Positions 60,425 through 64,000 of a DNA stretch of 64,000 nt are shown piece by piece. Both the position numbers and the translations under genes were made by a program. The stretch comes from Nocardiopsis sp. ATB16-24 (GTDB taxonomy: Bacteria; Actinomycetota; Actinomycetes; Streptosporangiales; Streptosporangiaceae), in contig NZ_JASCXJ010000009.1 in the NCBI RefSeq assembly GCF_030271535.1, forward strand, positions 1 through 64,000, given 5' to 3'. The notes beneath the pieces were generated by a model. The model was not told where the DNA came from, did no database searches, and saw only the letters and a list, made by a program, of their open reading frames with translations. Within the stretch, counting starts at the first letter, position 1, and each line of letters begins with the position of its first letter.

Positions 60425-62089
60425 CTACGTCCTCTCGGGGTCCGTGGCTTGGGGAGCCGCGGCCTGCGGATGGTGCAGGTCGAACGCGGGACGCTCGGAA
60501 CGGATCCGCGGCAGCGACGTGAAGTTGTGCCGCGGCGGCGGGCAGGAGGTCGCCCACTCCAGCGAGTTGCCGTAACCCCACGGGTCGTCCACGGTCACCT
60601 TCGGCGCCCTCTTCGCGGTGACGTAGACGTTCCACAGGAAGATCAGCGTGGAGGCGGCCAGGACGAACGAGGAGATCGAGGAGATCTGGTTCAGCTCGGT
60701 GAAGCCGTCCGAGGGCAGGTAGTCGGCGTAGCGACGCGGGAAGCCCGCCGCGCCCAGCCAGTGCTGCACCAGGAACGTGCCGTGGAAGCCCAGGAACAAC
60801 AACCAGAACTGGAACTTGCCCAGCTTCTCGTTGAGCATCTTCCCGGTGAACTTGGGCCACCAGAAGTAGAAGCCCGCGAACATCGCGAACACCACGGTGC
60901 CGAACACCACGTAGTGGAAGTGCGCCACCACGAAGTAGGTGTCGGTGACGTGGAAGTCGATGGGCGGGGAGGCCAGCAGCACACCGGTCAGACCACCGAA
61001 GAGGAAGGTGACCAGGAAACCGATGGTGAACAGCATCGGTGTTTCCAGGGTGATCTGGCCGCGCCACATGGTGCCGACCCAGTTGAAGAACTTCACCCCG
61101 GTGGGGACCGCGATGAGGAAGCTCATGAACGAGAAGAACGGCAGCAGCACCGCACCCGTACCGAACATGTGGTGCGCCCACACCGTCACCGACAGGCCGG
61201 TGATGGCGATGGTCGCGCCGACCAGGCCCTTGTAGCCGAAGATCGGCTTACGGCTGAACACCGGGATGATCTCGGTCGCGATGCCGAAGAACGGCAGGGC
61301 GATGATGTACACCTCGGGGTGGCCGAAGAACCAGAACAGGTGCTGCCACAGGAGCGCACCACCGTGGTTGGCGCCGTAGACCTGACTGCCGACGATACGG
61401 TCGGCTCCCAATCCGACGAGGGCACCGGTCAGCACGGGGAACGCGATGAGCACCAGGATGCTGGTGAGCAGGGTGTTCCAGCTGAAGATCGACATGCGGA
61501 ACATCGTCATACCGGGTGCGCGCATGCACAGGCCGGTGGTGATGAAGTTGACCGATCCCAAGATGGTGCCCAGACCCGACATGAGCAGGCCCAGCACCCA
61601 CAGGTCGCCTCCCACGCCTGGGGAACGGATCTCGGTCGACAGCGGTGGATAGGCGAACCAGCCGAAGCTGGCCGCGCCACTGGGGGTCAGGAACCCGCCG
61701 ATGGTGATGAGGCCGCCGAACAGGAACAGGTAGTAGCTGAGCAGGTTCAGCCTGGGGAACGCCACGTCGGGCGCGCCGATCTGCAACGGCATGATCACGT
61801 TCGAGAACCCGATGAACAGCGGGGTCGCGAACAGCAGCAGCATGACTGTGCCGTGCATGGTGAACATCTGGTTGAACGTCTCGTTGGACACGACCTGCTT
61901 GCCCGGCAGGAACAACTCCGCACGGATCACCAGCGCCATGATCCCGGCGAGGAGGAAGAAGGCGAAGGAGGTGATCAGGTACATGTACCCGATGACCTTG
62001 TGGTCGGTGGAGGTGATCCACCCGACGATGAGGGAGCCTTTCCTCACCTCCTTCTCACTCGCCCCGCGTTCCGCCGAAACATCTACCAC
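60425..62089 (-). CDS. ctaD: cytochrome c oxidase subunit I
   Basis: A 554-residue aa3-type haem-copper oxidase subunit with 12 helices. Haem a ligand His79 (TMHGTVM) pairs with His392 (HFHYVVFG), His390 binds haem a3, and copper B ligands are His257 (GHPEVY, cross-linked Tyr261) plus His306 and His307 (AHHMFG). It reduces O2 to water in the membrane. GTG start with GGGGG 7 bases upstream. The C-terminal 50 residues form a cytoplasmic tail. Confidence 0.97.
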   Translation of the reverse strand: MVDVSAERGASEKEVRKGSLIVGWITSTDHKVIGYMYLITSFAFFLLAGIMALVIRAELFLPGKQVVSNETFNQMFTMHGTVMLLLFATPLFIGFSNVIMPLQIGAPDVAFPRLNLLSYYLFLFGGLITIGGFLTPSGAASFGWFAYPPLSTEIRSPGVGGDLWVLGLLMSGLGTILGSVNFITTGLCMRAPGMTMFRMSIFSWNTLLTSILVLIAFPVLTGALVGLGADRIVGSQVYGANHGGALLWQHLFWFFGHPEVYIIALPFFGIATEIIPVFSRKPIFGYKGLVGATIAITGLSVTVWAHHMFGTGAVLLPFFSFMSFLIAVPTGVKFFNWVGTMWRGQITLETPMLFTIGFLVTFLFGGLTGVLLASPPIDFHVTDTYFVVAHFHYVVFGTVVFAMFAGFYFWWPKFTGKMLNEKLGKFQFWLLFLGFHGTFLVQHWLGAAGFPRRYADYLPSDGFTELNQISSISSFVLAASTLIFLWNVYVTAKRAPKVTVDDPWGYGNSLEWATSCPPPRHNFTSLPRIRSERPAFDLHHPQAAAPQATDPERT

Positions 62090-62568
62090 GATTCAACCCC
62101 CACATGCGCGAAACCACGGAAAAGCCAAGGCCGACAGCGGCCGTTTTCCAGCCCCGTGCCCTGCGGATCCTTCTGACCCCGAGGAGCAACGTTAACGCAG
62201 GCGGAAGCCTCACGCTCCCATTTTTGGACGCGTTTACCCTTCCTCTTTCTCGCCTTTTCGGCGATCTACACTTTTCCGATTTGTCAGCAATCATGGAGAT
62301 TGGGAAGGGTCATTTCCCCAGAAATACATTGACCCCGGCGATCCTTTCCCCAGAGCCGGGAGAGTGACCGAATCCGGCTCTGGGGGATCGGCTCGGCGAG
62401 AACAGGGGCCGCTCCGACCGCGGCAGGGTGAATTCGAAGTGCGCCGGCATCGGTCCCCTCTCGGCGTGTGCGACTACCCCCGTACGCGGGGCATGTCGAA
62501 GGGATCACGTTGTCCACAGGTGTCGGTGCGGGGCTGCGACGGCCCTCACATCCCCGCACCCTTGGGAC
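62090..62568. other. 479-bp divergent region with a hairpin
   Basis: No gene supported. The first part (62180-62300) is A/T-rich and should contain the ctaD promoter. A perfect 12-bp hairpin CCCCAGAGCCGG / CCGGCTCTGGGG (14-base loop) is at 62348-62385; its role is unclear. Confidence 0.45.
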
Positions 62569-63561
62569 ATGGATCTTCCAGCACCTCCCACGGCCCCGAC
62601 CTCTTCCACACCCCCCGGCGACTCCAAGCGTCCCCTCCTCAGAGCCCTGATGATCGCCGAACGGCAACACGGTGTGCTCAGCCTGCCCCAGGCAAGGGAC
62701 GCCGGCCTCAGCAAGAACGACGTCCACACGCTCAGGCGCAACGGCACCCTGGGCAGCCCCTACATCGGGGTCTACTCGGTGCGGTCCCTCCTCGACCGCT
62801 CCGACCCCGCCGGTTTCCTGCACACGTCGGTCATGGCCGCCCAACTGGCCCTGGGGCCGCGCTCCTTCGCGGGCGGTCGGACCGCGGCTCACCTGTGGGG
62901 CATGCGGGGCCTGCCCCCGTGGGACGGGCACACCGTGCACATGGTCGTCCCCGGGCCAGGAACAAGGCGTCACCGTCCCCGCGTCACGCTGCACACCTGG
63001 GAGATCGACCCGGAGGAGACCACCACGCTCGACGGCGTCATCCGCCTGACCGACCCCGGGCGGACCCTGCGTGACACCCTCCTGTCCGTGGACCGCGAGA
63101 CCGCCGTGTGCCTCATGGACTCGGCGCTCAACCAGGCACTCATCTCAGAGGAGGAACTCACCCCACTGGTACTGGCCAACCGTGGACGCAAGGGAAGCGT
63201 GCGAACACGCCGTTGGCGGCCCCTGGCGGACGGACGGGCCGAAAGTCCGCTGGAGACCAGGGTGCGCCTGGCCTGCACGGACGCGGGGTTCCCGCCCACC
63301 GACCTCCAACACCGTTTCCTGGACGGCACCGGCCGGACCATCGCCGTGGCCGACATGTGGTGGGCGGAGTCCAGGCTCATCGGTGAGGCGGACGGGCTCG
63401 GTCCGCACAGCCTGCCCCAGGCGCTGGCCAGGGACCGCATCCGGCAGAACGACCTTCAGGTATGGCACCCGAATGTGCGCATCGTCCGGTTCACCTGGCA
63501 GGACCTGTACCGGCCCGGGTACATCGCCTCGGTCCTCGCCCGGGCAGCCGGGCGGGTGTGA
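62569..63561 (+). CDS. AbiEi-type winged domain plus DUF559/Vsr-like nuclease domain
   Basis: A 330-residue protein. Residues about 20-75 resemble the AbiEi antitoxin N-terminal winged helix (VLSLPQARDAGLSKNDVHTLRRNG); the middle is the AbiEi-like regulatory domain; the C-terminal 100 residues look like a PD-(D/E)xK nuclease fold (ESPLETRVRL, AVADMWW, RLIGEADG, RDRIRQNDLQ and VRFTWQDLYR). No AbiEii toxin is adjacent. Such solo proteins are common in actinomycetes and poorly understood. Start uncertain: ATG 62569 chosen. Confidence 0.7.
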   Translation: MDLPAPPTAPTSSTPPGDSKRPLLRALMIAERQHGVLSLPQARDAGLSKNDVHTLRRNGTLGSPYIGVYSVRSLLDRSDPAGFLHTSVMAAQLALGPRSFAGGRTAAHLWGMRGLPPWDGHTVHMVVPGPGTRRHRPRVTLHTWEIDPEETTTLDGVIRLTDPGRTLRDTLLSVDRETAVCLMDSALNQALISEEELTPLVLANRGRKGSVRTRRWRPLADGRAESPLETRVRLACTDAGFPPTDLQHRFLDGTGRTIAVADMWWAESRLIGEADGLGPHSLPQALARDRIRQNDLQVWHPNVRIVRFTWQDLYRPGYIASVLARAAGRV

Positions 63562-63584
63562 GAGTGCTGTTGGAGGCGCTGAAG

Positions 63585-63631
63585 GCGCTTTCTGGTGTTG
63601 ATGGGAGCACTGACAGCGCTTTCTGGTGTTG
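63585..63631. repeat. short direct repeat
   Basis: GCGCTTTCTGGTGTTG occurs at 63585-63600 and 63616-63631. Only two units, so not a CRISPR array. Confidence 0.6.
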
Positions 63632-63634
63632 GCC

Positions 63635-64000
63635 TCACTCCCCCGCGGCCCTCGGCGCACCGATCCCCGGGTCGATCCGCACGGGACCCGACGCGGACGG
63701 TCGTACGTCGAAGTCGAAGATCGCGGTCGGCAGGTAGACCGTGGCGCACGCGTTGGGGATGTCCACCACGCTGGAGAACCTTCCCTCGATCGGCGCCGCT
63801 CCCAGGAGCAGGTAGGCCTGCTCGGGGCTGTAGCCGAACTTGGTCAGGTAGTCGATCGCGTGCAGGCAGGCCCGCTGGTAGGCGAGCTGCGAGTCCAGGT
63901 AGCGCTGTTCGCCGTCCAGGGTCACCGAGATCCCGGAGAAGGCGAGCCATTCCGCGTACAGGGGCTGGGTGTTGCCCGGCATGAACAGGGCGTTCTCGCT
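63635..64000 (-). CDS. formamidase/acetamidase, C-terminal part (truncated by window)
   Basis: The minus-strand frame runs off the right edge. The 122 visible residues match the C-terminus of FmdA/AmdA amidases: WLAFSGISVT, RYLDSQLAYQRACLHAIDYL, GYSPEQAYLLLGAAPIEG, VDIPNACATVYLPTAIF. It hydrolyses formamide or acetamide to ammonia. The N-terminus with the catalytic acid residues is missing from the window. Confidence 0.9.
   Translation of the reverse strand, partial: SENALFMPGNTQPLYAEWLAFSGISVTLDGEQRYLDSQLAYQRACLHAIDYLTKFGYSPEQAYLLLGAAPIEGRFSSVVDIPNACATVYLPTAIFDFDVRPSASGPVRIDPGIGAPRAAGE

Noticed and set aside
63571..63634. CRISPR-like short repeat
   Set aside because: Only two units of 16 bases with a 15-base gap, no spacer diversity and no cas genes.

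Overview
The window comes from a high-GC Gram-positive chromosome, most likely a filamentous actinomycete of the Nocardiopsis/Streptosporangiales type. The evidence is very G/C-rich third codon positions, frequent GTG and TTG starts, an XRE + DUF397 + HATPase regulatory set, DUF5753-type regulators, class F sortase, TIGR04222 and Gram-positive Tad pilus genes. The genus is an inference. No rRNA, tRNA, CRISPR array or intact transposon was recognised.

Layout. 0-3 kb: visibly A/T-rich accessory DNA with the end of a large DUF6571-like protein and a tandemly duplicated lipoprotein gene that has a third, broken copy. 3.3-7 kb: a CHRD surface protein with its class F sortase, then YciI, VOC, TetR and DUF1232 genes. 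7.5-15 kb: the core Tad (Flp) pilus operon (zinc-ribbon protein, cpaB, cpaE/tadZ, two tadE-like pseudopilins, cpaF, tadB, tadC). 15-22 kb: a break in the pilus locus with a deazaflavin-oxidoreductase remnant, a large inverted repeat, a 135-bp dispersed repeat and an IS481 transposase remnant, followed by a receptor kinase, an ArsR/luciferase-like pair and a TIGR04222 protein. 22-32 kb: the second half of the pilus locus (Flp pilin, OmpA-like lipoprotein and its paralogue, a TadE-like protein fused to a lysozyme-like domain, a large glycosyltransferase, a tandem YezG-type immunity protein, a TadG-like protein fused to a metallopeptidase-like domain, an extended Flp-like pilin and a membrane-anchored LolA-like protein), ending in a secreted pectate lyase. 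33-39 kb: an oligopeptide-type ABC importer operon. 39-44 kb: an MftF-like glycosyltransferase, an anti-sigma-type ATPase and a SigF/SigB-type sigma factor. 44-53 kb: an RND exporter, ArsR with a zinc-type CDF exporter, KtrB/KtrA potassium uptake, and a zinc-binding lipoprotein behind a Zur-like box. 53-56 kb: a DUF397 / XRE-DUF5753 / HATPase set whose two outer genes share a near-identical palindromic upstream region. 56-64 kb: an SDR reductase, a class A beta-lactamase-like protein, the bioY-ecfA-ecfT biotin transporter, ctaD, an AbiEi/nuclease-like protein and a truncated formamidase.

How the parts fit. The strongest theme is a Tad pilus for a thick cell wall. Alongside the usual ATPase, platform proteins and pilin are a peptidoglycan-binding OmpA-type lipoprotein and two pilin-like membrane proteins carrying cell-wall-hydrolase-like domains, one of which has lost its catalytic Glu. 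The second theme is the 53-56 kb regulatory set, where a shared operator-like element points to co-regulation by the XRE protein. Several intergenic regions carry ordered dyads or direct repeats (RND, ArsR/CDF, znuA, bioY) that look like specific regulator sites.
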